Source: Bog-473 sp035534235 (GTDB lineage: Bacteria > Actinomycetota > Acidimicrobiia > Acidimicrobiales > RAAP-2). From it: 64,000 nt of DNA. This document shows positions 45,463-54,373 of this stretch, one piece after another. The stretch's first letter is position 1; the number at the start of each line of letters is the position of its first letter. The notes beneath the pieces are model-generated. The model was not told the origin of the DNA. It ran no database searches and saw only the letters and a program-made list of their open reading frames with translations. A program made the position numbers and the translations under genes. The stretch covers positions 1-64,000 of the forward strand of contig DATLSH010000079.1 of NCBI GenBank assembly GCA_035534235.1, in the 5' to 3' direction.

Positions 45463-47103
45463 CTACGGGACGGCGTCGAGGTCGAGCAGGTGTGGTTCGC
45501 GCCCTTCGGCCCGCTCCAGCGCGGCCGACACCAGGGCGCGGAACAGCGGGTGGGCCCGGTCGGGCCGGCTCTTGAACTCCGGGTGGGCCTGGGTCGCCAC
45601 CCAGAACGGGTGGTCGGCCAGCTCCACGAACTCGACCAGCCGGCCGTCCGGCGAGCTGCCCGAGCACACCAGGCCGACCGCCTCGAGCTTGGACTTGTAC
45701 CGGTTGTTGAATTCGAAGCGATGGCGGTGGCGTTCGGTCACGCCCAGGGTCCCGTAGGCCCGGGCCACCCTCGACTCGGGCACCAGCGTGGCCTGGTAGG
45801 ACCCGAGCCTCATGGTCCCCCCCTTCTCCGTCACCTCGGCCTGGTCGGGCATGAGGTCGATGACCATGTGGGGCGACAGGCTGTCGAACTCCCGGGAGTT
45901 GGCCCGGTCGAGCTGGGCCCAGTCGCGGGCGATGGAGATCACCATCACGTGGAGGCCGAGGCAGAGGCCGAGGCAGGGGATGCCGTTGTCCCGGGCGTAG
46001 CCGGCGGCGGCCACCATTCCCTCGACCCCCCGCTCGCCGAAGCCGCCGGGGATGACGATGGCGTCGAGACCGCGCAGGCGGTCGGTCCCCAGGAGCCCCG
46101 GTACCAGTTCGGCATCGATCCAGTCCAGCTCCACCGCCGCCGAATGGTGGAAGCCGGCATGGCGCAGCGCCTCGACCACCGACATGTAGGCGTCGGGCAT
46201 GTTCACGTACTTGCCGACGATCCCGACCTTCACCCGCCGTGAGAGTGATTCCACCTGGCGCACCAGGCGCTCCCACTGGGTCAGGTCGATGGGATACTGC
46301 GCCTCGTCGATGCCCAGGGTACGGCAGACGAAGGCATCGAGCCCCTGTTCGTGCAGGACGAGCGGGATCTCGTAAATGCTGGGGGCGTCCACCGCAGAGA
46401 CCACGGCGTCCATGGGCACGTCGCACTGCAGGGAGATCTTCCGCTTCAGGCTCTCGGAGATCGGCTTGTCGCTGCGGCAGACGATGACGTCGGGCTGGAT
46501 CCCCCGGCTGCGCAATTCGGTCACCGAGTGCTGGGTGGGCTTGGTCTTCTGCTCGCCCGAGACGAGGAAGGGCACCAGGGTGAGGTGGACGTAGCAGACG
46601 TTGTCCCGCCCGATGTCGCGGCGGAACTGGCGAATGGCCTCCACGAAGGGGACGATCTCAATGTCCCCCACGGTGCCGCCGATCTCGACGATGACGATGT
46701 CGACGTCCTCGTCGGCCAGGCGCTTGACCCGATCCTTGATCTCGTCGGTCACATGGGGGATGACCTGGACGGTGCGCCCGAGGAAGTCACCGCGGCGCTC
46801 CTTCTCAATGACGGAACGGTAGATCCACCCGGTGGTGGTGTTGGATCTCTTGTTGAGGTTCTCGTCAATGAAGCGTTCGTAGTGACCGAGGTCGAGGTCG
46901 GTCTCACCACCATCCTCGGTAACGAACACCTCGCCGTGCTCACCCGGGTTCATCGTCCCGGGATCGACGTTGATGTAGGGGTCCAGCTTGCACATGGTGA
47001 CGCGCAGCCCTCTGCACTTGAGGAGTCGGCCGAGCGAGGAGGCGGTGAGGCCCTTGCCGAGAGAACTCGACACGCCACCGGTGACGAAGATGAACTTGGT
47101 CAC
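45463..47103 (-). CDS. pyrG: CTP synthase
   Basis: 546-residue glutamine-dependent CTP synthase (UTP + ATP + Gln -> CTP). The synthetase domain has FVTGGVSSSLGKGLTASSLG and LDPYINVDPGTMNPGEHGEV. The glutaminase domain carries the nucleophile Cys in GLCLGLHVMV and the His/Glu near the C terminus (TQAHPEF). The length is standard. The preceding recN gene is 105 bases away. Confidence 0.97.
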   Translation of the reverse strand: MTKFIFVTGGVSSSLGKGLTASSLGRLLKCRGLRVTMCKLDPYINVDPGTMNPGEHGEVFVTEDGGETDLDLGHYERFIDENLNKRSNTTTGWIYRSVIEKERRGDFLGRTVQVIPHVTDEIKDRVKRLADEDVDIVIVEIGGTVGDIEIVPFVEAIRQFRRDIGRDNVCYVHLTLVPFLVSGEQKTKPTQHSVTELRSRGIQPDVIVCRSDKPISESLKRKISLQCDVPMDAVVSAVDAPSIYEIPLVLHEQGLDAFVCRTLGIDEAQYPIDLTQWERLVRQVESLSRRVKVGIVGKYVNMPDAYMSVVEALRHAGFHHSAAVELDWIDAELVPGLLGTDRLRGLDAIVIPGGFGERGVEGMVAAAGYARDNGIPCLGLCLGLHVMVISIARDWAQLDRANSREFDSLSPHMVIDLMPDQAEVTEKGGTMRLGSYQATLVPESRVARAYGTLGVTERHRHRFEFNNRYKSKLEAVGLVCSGSSPDGRLVEFVELADHPFWVATQAHPEFKSRPDRAHPLFRALVSAALERAEGREPHLLDLDAVP

Positions 47104-47208
47104 GCCACCTGCGGGACGCCGAACGTCGCGGCATATGATCGGTGCACCGGGCCACGGTAATCGAACTCGGGAGACGTTGTGGTGGACTGCGGGAAAGAAT
47201 TTCTGTCC

Positions 47209-48810
47209 CTACGTCCCGGGAAGGGCATGCAGCAGCTCCCGGGCATGGGCTCGGGCGGCATCGCTGTCGGGATGGCCGGAGAGCATGCGCGACAGCTCAA
47301 TCACCCGTTCCTCCCCCACCGCCGGCGAGGCCGAGGTCACCGTCCGCCCCCCCACCTCGGACTTGACCACGCCGATCTGCTGGTCGGCCTGGGCCGCCAC
47401 CTGGGCCAGGTGGGTCACCACGAGCACCTGGCGCGTCCGTGCCACTTCGTGCAGGGCATGCCCCAACGCGAGGGCGGCACCCCCACCCACACCGGCATCG
47501 ACCTCGTCGAAGACCATGGTCTGGGGACCGCCGGGCCCGACCAGGCGGATGGAGAGCATGGCCCGGGACAGTTCGCCCCCTGAGGCCGCCTTGGCCAGGG
47601 GGAGCACGGCCTCACCGACGTTGGCACCCAGGGCCAGCTCGACCGGCTCGCCGGCGCCCTCGGCGCCCACCCGGACCTCAAAGCGGGCGCCGGCCATGGC
47701 CAGGCGGGCCAGGCGCTCCCCCACCAGCGAGGCGAACGCCCCGGCTGCACGGGCCCGCACGCGGCGCACCTCGGCCTCGGCCCGGACCAGTTCTTGCCCG
47801 AGTTCGGACCGCTCGGCCCCCAAGCGGGCCGCCGCCCCCTCGGCGTCGCGCAGCGTCTCAAGTCGGGTGGAAGCCTCCTTGGCGAACGCCATCACCGCGT
47901 CCAGGTCCTCTCCGTACTTCCGGCGCAGCTCAGCCAGCAGGCGCCGGCGCTCCTGCACCTGGCCCAGCCGGAGAGGATCGTCCTGCCAGCCCTCCACCTC
48001 ATCCCGCAGCGTCCGGGCCACGTCGGAGACGTCAATGGCCGCGGCGGCCAACCTCTCCCTGAGCTCGTCGAAGGGCTCCCGGCCGCCCAGGGCGCCGGCG
48101 GCCCGTCCGAGCCGGTCGAGGGCGCCGGCGCCGTCGGGTCCCGCCGGGTCCAGCAGCTGCAGGGCGAGGGACGCCGCCTCACGGTAGGCCGCGGCATCGG
48201 CCAGCCGGGCCTCCTCCCGACGTAGGGCGGTCTCCTCCTCGGGGTCCGAGAGCTTGGCCGCGCCGATCTCGTCCACCTGGTAGCGCAAGACGTCGGCCTC
48301 CCGGGCTCGCTGTTGCTCGTCGCCGCCCAGGTCGGCCAGGGCCGCGCCGAGCGCCCGCAGCCGGTCCCGGATGGCGAGGACCGGAGCCAGGTCCGTTCCC
48401 GCGAAGGCGTCGAGCACATTGCGCTGCGCCGCCGGCGTGGTCAGGGATTGGTGCTCGTGCTGCCCGTGGATCTCCACCAGCTCGGCCACCACCTCTTCCA
48501 GCGAGCCGACGGGCGCCATGCGGCCGTTGACCCAGGCCCGCGAGCGACCTGCTGCAGGTACCGAACGGGTGATGACGATCTCCTCGCCGCCGTTGCCCCC
48601 AGCGATGAAGCGGGCTTCCACCACCGCCTCCACGGCCCCGGCCCGCACCAATCCCGGGTTGGCCCTTCCCCCGAGGATCAGCTGCAGGGCCTCGACGAGC
48701 AGCGTCTTGCCGGCACCGGTCTCCCCGGTCAGCGCGGTCATGCCCGGTCCGAAGGTGAGGGAGAGATCCTCAATCACCCCGAGATCGCGCACCCGCAGCT
48801 CGGTCAGCAC
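47209..48810 (-). CDS. recN: DNA repair protein RecN
   Basis: 533-residue SMC-like ATPase of recombinational double-strand-break repair. Walker A GETGAGKT lies near residue 30, the coiled-coil arms fill the middle, and the C-terminal head has the signature GGELSRAMLS and Walker B MVFDEVDAGVGG. The nadK gene lies upstream with a 15-base gap. Gene order matches M. tuberculosis nadK-recN. Confidence 0.95.
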   Translation of the reverse strand: MLTELRVRDLGVIEDLSLTFGPGMTALTGETGAGKTLLVEALQLILGGRANPGLVRAGAVEAVVEARFIAGGNGGEEIVITRSVPAAGRSRAWVNGRMAPVGSLEEVVAELVEIHGQHEHQSLTTPAAQRNVLDAFAGTDLAPVLAIRDRLRALGAALADLGGDEQQRAREADVLRYQVDEIGAAKLSDPEEETALRREEARLADAAAYREAASLALQLLDPAGPDGAGALDRLGRAAGALGGREPFDELRERLAAAAIDVSDVARTLRDEVEGWQDDPLRLGQVQERRRLLAELRRKYGEDLDAVMAFAKEASTRLETLRDAEGAAARLGAERSELGQELVRAEAEVRRVRARAAGAFASLVGERLARLAMAGARFEVRVGAEGAGEPVELALGANVGEAVLPLAKAASGGELSRAMLSIRLVGPGGPQTMVFDEVDAGVGGGAALALGHALHEVARTRQVLVVTHLAQVAAQADQQIGVVKSEVGGRTVTSASPAVGEERVIELSRMLSGHPDSDAARAHARELLHALPGT

Positions 48811-48825
48811 GGGAGGTCCGGCGCC

Positions 48826-49695
48826 CTATTGTCCCCGGTCGGCCAGGAGCCGGACCCGGAGGATGCCACCGAACTTCTGGGGCTCGTTCCGCACGACCCG
48901 CACGGGTTGGGGATCGACCCGGCACGTGATGGTCGCTCCCGGTTGGAGGCGTCCGATCTCCTGACCGTCTATGACCAGCACGCCGGCCCGGTCGGGCACG
49001 ATGGCGATCCGCACACTCTGCTCGTCGGTCAGCACCAGGCTGCGGTCCAGGGAGAGGTGCGGGGCCACCGGCGTGATCACCATGGCCCGCAGGGCGGGAG
49101 AGAGAATGGGGCCACCGGCCGAAAGGTTGTAGGCCGTCGAGCCGGTCGGCGTGGCGATGATGAGCCCGTCGGCCGAGTAGGTCAGCGCCTCTTCCCCGTC
49201 GATGGAGGTGGCCAGGCGGACGGTGTGACCGAAGTCGATCTTCTCGAGGACGACCTCGTTGAGGGCCAGCAGCACCGAGACGTCATCACCGGCAGAACGG
49301 TCGGCAATGCTTACCTGCAGCGCGCAGCGGGCCTCAATCACCGCGTTGCCCTCGAAGACCTTGACCAGCGCTTCGCGCACCTGATCGGGCACCAGGTCGG
49401 GCAGGTAGCCCAGCCGCCCGAAATTCACGCCCAACACGGGCACGTCTCCGGCCGAGGCCAGGCGCACGACGCGCAGGAACGTGCCGTCACCGCCCATGCT
49501 CACGGCCACGGTGGTCCCGGTCAGGTCGACGGAATTGAAGGGGATCTCCACCCCGGCCTCGGTGACCCGGTCGGGCGCACTGAAGCTCAGGATGCGCGCC
49601 GTGTCGCCCCGGCTAGCCAGCCAGTCGGCCGTCTCGTGAGCCAGCGCCAGGGCATCCGGCCGACCGGGATGCACGAGAAAGGTCGCCGTCGCCAT
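48826..49695 (-). CDS. nadK: NAD kinase
   Basis: 289-residue NAD kinase (NAD + ATP -> NADP). The catalytic GGDGT motif lies in SMGGDGTFLRV. NEVVLEK, TYSADGLIIATPTGSTAYNLSAGGP and FGRLGYL are all family hallmarks. ATG 49695 was chosen because the codons upstream are Arg/Pro-rich and not family-like. It follows tlyA by 13 bases. Confidence 0.95.
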   Translation of the reverse strand: MATATFLVHPGRPDALALAHETADWLASRGDTARILSFSAPDRVTEAGVEIPFNSVDLTGTTVAVSMGGDGTFLRVVRLASAGDVPVLGVNFGRLGYLPDLVPDQVREALVKVFEGNAVIEARCALQVSIADRSAGDDVSVLLALNEVVLEKIDFGHTVRLATSIDGEEALTYSADGLIIATPTGSTAYNLSAGGPILSPALRAMVITPVAPHLSLDRSLVLTDEQSVRIAIVPDRAGVLVIDGQEIGRLQPGATITCRVDPQPVRVVRNEPQKFGGILRVRLLADRGQ

Positions 49696-49708
49696 GGTTG
49701 CTCTCCCG

Positions 49709-50569
49709 TCAGTCCGGGTCGCCGGCGGGCTGAGGGTGGCCTCCCGCCTCCGACACCGCATCGGAGAGGAGGGCGGTGATCCCTCCCGAGGGGCGCCCCT
49801 CCGCACCCTTGCGGGCGTGCACCAGGAACTCGATGTTGCCGGCCGGGCCGGTCAGGGGGGACATCATGGCCCCCATGATGCCGGTTCCGGCGTCCCGGAG
49901 GGCGGACGTCACACCGGCCAGCACGTCCAGCCACACCTCGGGGTCCCGCACCACGCCCCTTCCACGGGACACGACCCCCCGGCCCGCCTCGAACTGGGGC
50001 TTGACCAGGAGCACCAGGTCGGCGTCGGGGCGGCCCACCGGGCCACACAGTGTGGGCGTCACCGTGCGCAGCGAAATGAACGAAAGGTCGGCGGTCACCA
50101 GCGCGCAGGGCTCGAAGTCCGGATCGGCCTCGTGGAGGAGGGCAGGGGTCAGGAGGCGGGCGTTGACCCGCTCGAGCACGGTGACCCGGGAGTCGGCGCG
50201 CAGGCGCTGGTCCAGCTGGCCGTGTCCCACGTCGACGGAGTACACGTGGGCGGCCCCGTGTTGGAGGAGGCAGTCGGTGAAGCCCCCGGTGGACGCGCCC
50301 AGGTCGAGGGCACGCCGGCCGGAAACCGGGACGTCGAAGCGGGTCAGCGCGGCATGGAGCTTGTGGCCACCCCGGCTGGCGAACGGCGACGGTGGTCCCA
50401 GGAGCACAATGGGCTCGGCCGGGGACACCAGGCGCGCTCCCTTGGCGGCCGTCGATCCGGCCACGACCACCGTGCCGGCGGCTATGGCCGCTTGGGCATC
50501 CTGACGAGTGGCGACGAGGCCGCGCCGTACGAGCTCGATGTCGAGCCGACGGCGGGCCCCGGTCTTCAG
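49709..50569 (-). CDS. tlyA: TlyA-family rRNA 2'-O-methyltransferase, apparent CTG start
   Basis: 286-residue protein with an N-terminal S4 RNA-binding domain (RRRLDIELVRRGLVATRQDAQAAI) and a FtsJ-like methyltransferase domain (SRGGHKLHAALTRF, ALDLGASTGGFTD, VDVGHGQLD, VLLVKPQFEAGRG). Mycobacterial TlyA methylates 16S and 23S rRNA. The first ATG/GTG/TTG in frame (GTG 50470) would remove the S4 domain, while CTG 50569 overlaps the upstream stop as CTGA and keeps it. This is taken as the start; it needs direct proof. Confidence 0.9.
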   Translation of the reverse strand: MKTGARRRLDIELVRRGLVATRQDAQAAIAAGTVVVAGSTAAKGARLVSPAEPIVLLGPPSPFASRGGHKLHAALTRFDVPVSGRRALDLGASTGGFTDCLLQHGAAHVYSVDVGHGQLDQRLRADSRVTVLERVNARLLTPALLHEADPDFEPCALVTADLSFISLRTVTPTLCGPVGRPDADLVLLVKPQFEAGRGVVSRGRGVVRDPEVWLDVLAGVTSALRDAGTGIMGAMMSPLTGPAGNIEFLVHARKGAEGRPSGGITALLSDAVSEAGGHPQPAGDPD

Positions 50570-51054
50570 CTGCCGGCCTTCTTGGCGGCGGTGGCCTTCT
50601 TGGCGGCGGTGGCCTTCTTGGCCGCCGGCTTCTTGGCGGCGGTGGCCTTCTTGGCCGCCGGCTTCTTCCGGCCCACCGGCGCCACCCTCTGAGCCGCGCT
50701 GCGGGCCGCCTGGGCCGTCTTGGTCGCCTGCTTGGACACATCGGATGTGGCGGAACGACCGACTTCGGCCGAGCGCTTAAGGATGTCGGCCACCTGGTGG
50801 GCGATCGCCTCCAGGGAGGGCGCGTCAATCCTGTTCAGTTGCGACGACACCTCGCGGCGCACCAGCTCGAGCAGGTGCTCGCTCGACTTGCGGCTCTGCT
50901 CGACCAGATTGTCGACCCACTCCCTGGCCTGGCCCCGCTGGATATCTCCGGCGCCCGCCAGTTCCCGCACGATCTCCTCGGCCCGGGCTCTGGTGACCTT
51001 GTTGAACACGTTCCCTGCATCTAGGTACTTCTTGATTCGTTCATTGCTTGCCAT
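50566..51054 (-). CDS. Histone-H1-like Lys/Ala-rich tailed protein with phasin-like N terminus
   Basis: 162-residue protein. The N-terminal 110 residues are helical and phasin-like (KKYLDAGNVFNKVTRARAEEIVREL, then EWVDNLVEQSRKSSEHLLELVRREV). The tail is composed of PAAKKATAAKK repeats, like bacterial histone-H1-like and PhaF-type nucleoid/granule-binding proteins. It may bind DNA or polyester granules. In M. tuberculosis a small unknown gene (Rv1693) sits between the HAD gene and tlyA; this is in the same place. The stop overlaps the tlyA CTG. Confidence 0.82.
   Translation of the reverse strand: MASNERIKKYLDAGNVFNKVTRARAEEIVRELAGAGDIQRGQAREWVDNLVEQSRKSSEHLLELVRREVSSQLNRIDAPSLEAIAHQVADILKRSAEVGRSATSDVSKQATKTAQAARSAAQRVAPVGRKKPAAKKATAAKKPAAKKATAAKKATAAKKAGS
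50577..50666 (-). repeat. Short tandem repeat encoding PAAKKATAAKK
   Basis: Near-identical 18-base units (encoding TAAKKA) repeated about five times within the histone-like gene. The units differ mainly at one codon (Thr or Pro). Such runs gain or lose units readily. Confidence 0.75.
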
Positions 51055-51097
51055 GCAACAAGAGTATCTGAACTGCTAGCTGGAAGCAAGCACTACT

Positions 51098-51895
51098 TCA
51101 TCCGTGGTCGAGGCTCGCTCGCACCAGCGCGGCCAGGTCCTCGGCCACCGTGGCCGGTTGAGGGTCCCGAGGGATGCCGTCGGCCTTCGTCACGCCGGAG
51201 AGCACCAGCGCGAAAGGGATGCCCAGCTGGGCCGCCAGGGCGCCGTCGGTGGACGGGCGGTCACCCACCACCACACGCAGTTCCCCGGCCGGGACGCGGA
51301 CGCCGATGGCCTCGGCCGTGGGCCGGTGCGGCTTGCCGGCCACTTCGGGGGTGGCCTCCGCGGCGGTGGCCACCGCGGCCAGGAGGGCCCCGGCACCCGG
51401 GACCGGCCCGTCGGGGGTGGGCAGGGTCGGGTCCTGGTTGGTGCCGATGAGTCGGGCGCCGGCACGCACGGACCCTGCGGCCGCGTCCAGGGCCTCGAAG
51501 GTGAACGACTTGGTCCAGCCCACCACGACGGCATCGGCCGGGCCGGTGGTGACCAGGTGCACGCCACGGGCGGTCAAGGCCTCGCGTACCCCTTCTTCAG
51601 CCAGGACGTGGGCGGTCGATCCGGGGGCGAGCATGGAGGCGGCCACGTCGGCCGAGCTGAGAACGTCCCCGTCGTCCACGGTGATCCCGCAGTCGGCCAT
51701 CCGGCGGTGCAGCTGGGACCGCGTGGGCGCAGAATTATTGGTGGCGAAGAGAACTCGGACCCCGGCTCCACGCAGCAGGGTGACCGCTTCCGCGGCGCCC
51801 GGGATCGGATGGCCGGTGAGCCAAATGACGCCATCGAGGTCGATGACCCACGTTCCCCCCGGCGGTGGTGGCCACAGGGGCGGCGGGAGCTTCAG
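51098..51895 (-). CDS. HAD-IIA phosphatase (glycerol-3-phosphate phosphatase-like), apparent CTG start
   Basis: 265-residue HAD-IIA protein. The nucleophile motif DLDGVIW lies near the N terminus, followed by VLFATNNSAPTRSQL (motif II), GKPHRPTAEAI (motif III Lys) and VVGDRPSTDGALAAQ (motif IV). It is the positional counterpart of M. tuberculosis Rv1692, a glycerol-3-phosphate phosphatase. ATG 51700 would delete the catalytic motif, and no ATG/GTG/TTG occurs in the upstream part of the frame. CTG 51895 overlaps the stop of the preceding small gene (CTGA) and is taken as the start. Confidence 0.87.
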   Translation of the reverse strand: MKLPPPLWPPPPGGTWVIDLDGVIWLTGHPIPGAAEAVTLLRGAGVRVLFATNNSAPTRSQLHRRMADCGITVDDGDVLSSADVAASMLAPGSTAHVLAEEGVREALTARGVHLVTTGPADAVVVGWTKSFTFEALDAAAGSVRAGARLIGTNQDPTLPTPDGPVPGAGALLAAVATAAEATPEVAGKPHRPTAEAIGVRVPAGELRVVVGDRPSTDGALAAQLGIPFALVLSGVTKADGIPRDPQPATVAEDLAALVRASLDHG

Positions 51896-52005
51896 TGGCC
51901 CAACCCACCGCGGCTGGCCTTCTTCTCCTTCTTGGCGTCACGCTTCTCCTTGAGGGACTTGCCGGGCTTCTTGCCGGCCGGCTTCTGCGGTGACTTCTCG
52001 GGCAT
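51892..52005 (-). CDS. 37-residue Lys-rich small protein
   Basis: Very basic small protein (MPEKSPQKPAGKKPGKSLKE followed by KRDAKKEKKASRGGLGH). An excellent GAGAGGAG ribosome site lies at the right distance from ATG 52005. The stop overlaps the apparent CTG start of the HAD gene. It is presumably nucleic-acid- or ribosome-associated by composition; the function is unknown. It is too short for most gene finders. Confidence 0.72.
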   Translation of the reverse strand: MPEKSPQKPAGKKPGKSLKEKRDAKKEKKASRGGLGH

Positions 52006-52097
52006 TGGATGCTCCTCTCGGGTTGCTTGTGCTCATTCTGCCCGGTACTCCATCGGGCGCGGGTCGTGGGTCCGGAGAGACGCCTCGGCGCACCGCG

Positions 52098-53396
52098 TTA
52101 GCTCAAGGCGACGAGCAGGGTGGGGTCGGCCAGCGTCCGGGCGATGTCGGCCAGGAACCGCGACCCCTCCTCCCCGTCGACCAGCCGATGATCGAACGAA
52201 AGGCTCAGGGTGCACACCGATCGCAAGGCGACCTCGTCCCGGAACTCCCAGGGCTGCCGCCGCACGGCGCCGAAGCACAGGATCGCCGCCTCCCCGGGGT
52301 TGAGGATCGGCGTGCCGGAGTCGACGCCGAAGACACCGATGTTGGTGATGGTGATGGTGCCACCACTCAGTTCCGCCGGTGTGCTCCGCCCGTCCCGAGC
52401 CGTCGCAGTCAGTGCGGCGAGCGACTCGGCCAGCTCTCGCAGGGAGAGCAGGTGGGCGTCCTTTATGTTGGGAACGATCAGTCCCCTCGGCGTCGCCGCC
52501 GCGATGCCCAAGTTCACATAGTGCTTGAGCACGATCTCCTGGGTGGCCTCGTCCCATGAGGTGTTCAGGCTCGGGTGCTCCCCCAGTGCGAGAAGCAGTG
52601 CCTTGGCCACCAGCAGGAGTGGCGTCACCCGCACGCCGGTGAACACGGCGGTCTCCCCGAGCCGTTGGACCATTTCCATGGTCGGTGTGACATCGACGGT
52701 GACGAACTCGGTCACGTGGGGTGCCGTGAAAGCACTGCGCACCACGGCATCCGCCGTGTGCTTGCGCACGCCACGGACCGGGACCCGGGTCTCTCTCATT
52801 CCCCCCTCGCCGTCAGCTCCCCGGCCGCGGTGCGGCCGCCCCGCGGCATCGGCAGGGGCGGTGGCGTGGGCCCGGACGTCCTCCCGGGTGACGACGCCGC
52901 CGGGACCGCTGCCCTGCAGATCGGCCAGGTCGACGTCCAGCTGCCGGGCCAGGAAGCGGACCGGTGGCTTGGCCAGCGGCGCCCGGGAGGCACCAGCGCC
53001 AGGCGGCGGATCGTCGGCGGCATGGCGGCGGGAGCGGCGACGCCGGCTGGGAGGCGCCTCCGAAGGTCCGTACCCGACCAGCACCGCCACCTTGCCTTCG
53101 GCCGAATCCGCGGGAAGATCGGCGGGAGCTTCAGCGGGGGCGTCAGCGGGACCCTCCATCGCAATGGTGATCAGCGGACTCCCCACCACCATGGTGGTAC
53201 CCGGGACGGCCTTGAGTTCGACCACCGTCCCCGCGAACGGTGACGGCAGCTCCACCACCGCCTTCTCCGTCTCGACTTCGGCGATGATCTGGTTGAGCTC
53301 GACGGTGTCGCCGACGCCCACGCGCCATTGCACGAGCTCCGCCTCGGTGAGGCCCTCACCCAGATCGGGGAGGAGGAATTCGCGTACCGTCGTCAT
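52098..53396 (-). CDS. Dihydrolipoamide acyltransferase (E2) of a 2-oxoacid dehydrogenase
   Basis: 432-residue E2 enzyme. One lipoyl domain at the N terminus carries Lys45 in EVETEKAVVELPSP. A peripheral-subunit-binding domain follows (PPVRFLARQLDVDLADLQG, then GPGGVVTREDV). The C-terminal catalytic domain has SFDHRLVDGEEGSRFL with the catalytic His and Asp. Linkers are Ala/Pro-rich. Start overlaps the E1-beta stop (ATGA). Substrate is either pyruvate or branched-chain 2-oxoacids; three-gene E1alpha-E1beta-E2 order without E3 is common for the latter in actinobacteria. Confidence 0.92.
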   Translation of the reverse strand: MTTVREFLLPDLGEGLTEAELVQWRVGVGDTVELNQIIAEVETEKAVVELPSPFAGTVVELKAVPGTTMVVGSPLITIAMEGPADAPAEAPADLPADSAEGKVAVLVGYGPSEAPPSRRRRSRRHAADDPPPGAGASRAPLAKPPVRFLARQLDVDLADLQGSGPGGVVTREDVRAHATAPADAAGRPHRGRGADGEGGMRETRVPVRGVRKHTADAVVRSAFTAPHVTEFVTVDVTPTMEMVQRLGETAVFTGVRVTPLLLVAKALLLALGEHPSLNTSWDEATQEIVLKHYVNLGIAAATPRGLIVPNIKDAHLLSLRELAESLAALTATARDGRSTPAELSGGTITITNIGVFGVDSGTPILNPGEAAILCFGAVRRQPWEFRDEVALRSVCTLSLSFDHRLVDGEEGSRFLADIARTLADPTLLVALS

Positions 53397-54373
53397 GTGG
53401 CGAGGGAGCGGTCCACCGCGTCAAGGATGCGGTCGGCGTCGGGCAGGAAGTACTGCTCCAGTTTCGCCGGTGGGTAGGGAACGGAGAAACCGCCGACCCG
53501 GAGAACGGGGGCCTCAAGGGAGAAGAAGCATCGTTCCGAAATGCGCGCCGCGATCTCCGCTCCCAGGCCGAGGAACACGGACGCCTCGTGGGCAACGACG
53601 AGACGCCCCGTCTTTCCCACCGAGGTGGCGAGGCAGTCGAAGTCGATGGGTGAGAGGGACCTCAGGTCGATCACTTCGAGAGACACGCCCTCCTCGGCCG
53701 CGGTGTGCGCCGCCGCCAGGGCGGTGGCCACCAGCGGGCCGTAGGTGGCAATGGTGACCTCGGTCCCCTCCTTGACGATCCGGGCCCCGTACATCGGAGT
53801 ACTCCCGAGGGATGCTTCTTCGTCGACCTCTCCCTTCTCCCAGTAGCGACGCTTGGGCTCCAGGAAGATCACCGGGTCGTCCGAGGCGATGGCCTGCTGA
53901 ATCATGAGATGACCGTCCGCCGCATTGCTGCAGGTCACCACCCGGAGGCCGGCCGTGTGGGCGAAATAGGCCTCCGGCGATTCGGAGTGGTGCTCCACGG
54001 CACCGATACCGCCCCCGTAGGGGATCCGGATGGTCACCGGCATGATCACGGCACCCTTGGTCCGGTTGTGCAGCTTCGCCACCTGGGAGACGATCTGATC
54101 AAAGGCCGGATAGGCGAAGCCGTCGAATTGGATCTCACAGACCGGGCGGTACCCTCGTATGGCCAGGCCCACCGCGGTTCCGATGATGCCGGACTCCGCC
54201 AGGGGGGTGTCGATGACCCGATGCTCGCCGAAATCTTTCTGGAGCCCCTCGGTCACCCGGAAGACGCCACCGAGCTTTCCGATGTCCTCCCCCATGAGGA
54301 CCACCTTCGGGTCACGCTCCATGGCGCATCGCAGTCCGGCATTGATCGCCCTGCCGAGGGCCATGGTCGCCAC
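53393..54373 (-). CDS. 2-oxoacid dehydrogenase E1 component, beta subunit
   Basis: 326-residue E1-beta (transketolase-like). Seen: VVLMGEDIGKLGGVFRVTEGL, DTPLAESGIIGTAVGLA, GVSLEVIDLRSLSPIDFD and VVAHEASVFLGLGAEIAARI, all conserved in branched-chain and pyruvate E1-beta. GTG 54373 overlaps the E1-alpha stop by one base; ATG 54364 is an alternative. Part of the E1alpha-E1beta-E2 operon. Confidence 0.94.
   Translation of the reverse strand: MATMALGRAINAGLRCAMERDPKVVLMGEDIGKLGGVFRVTEGLQKDFGEHRVIDTPLAESGIIGTAVGLAIRGYRPVCEIQFDGFAYPAFDQIVSQVAKLHNRTKGAVIMPVTIRIPYGGGIGAVEHHSESPEAYFAHTAGLRVVTCSNAADGHLMIQQAIASDDPVIFLEPKRRYWEKGEVDEEASLGSTPMYGARIVKEGTEVTIATYGPLVATALAAAHTAAEEGVSLEVIDLRSLSPIDFDCLATSVGKTGRLVVAHEASVFLGLGAEIAARISERCFFSLEAPVLRVGGFSVPYPPAKLEQYFLPDADRILDAVDRSLAT

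Noticed and set aside
50577..50666. Regularly spaced repeats resembling a small CRISPR array
   Set aside because: The units are contiguous 18-base coding repeats of a Lys/Ala-rich tail, without spacers.
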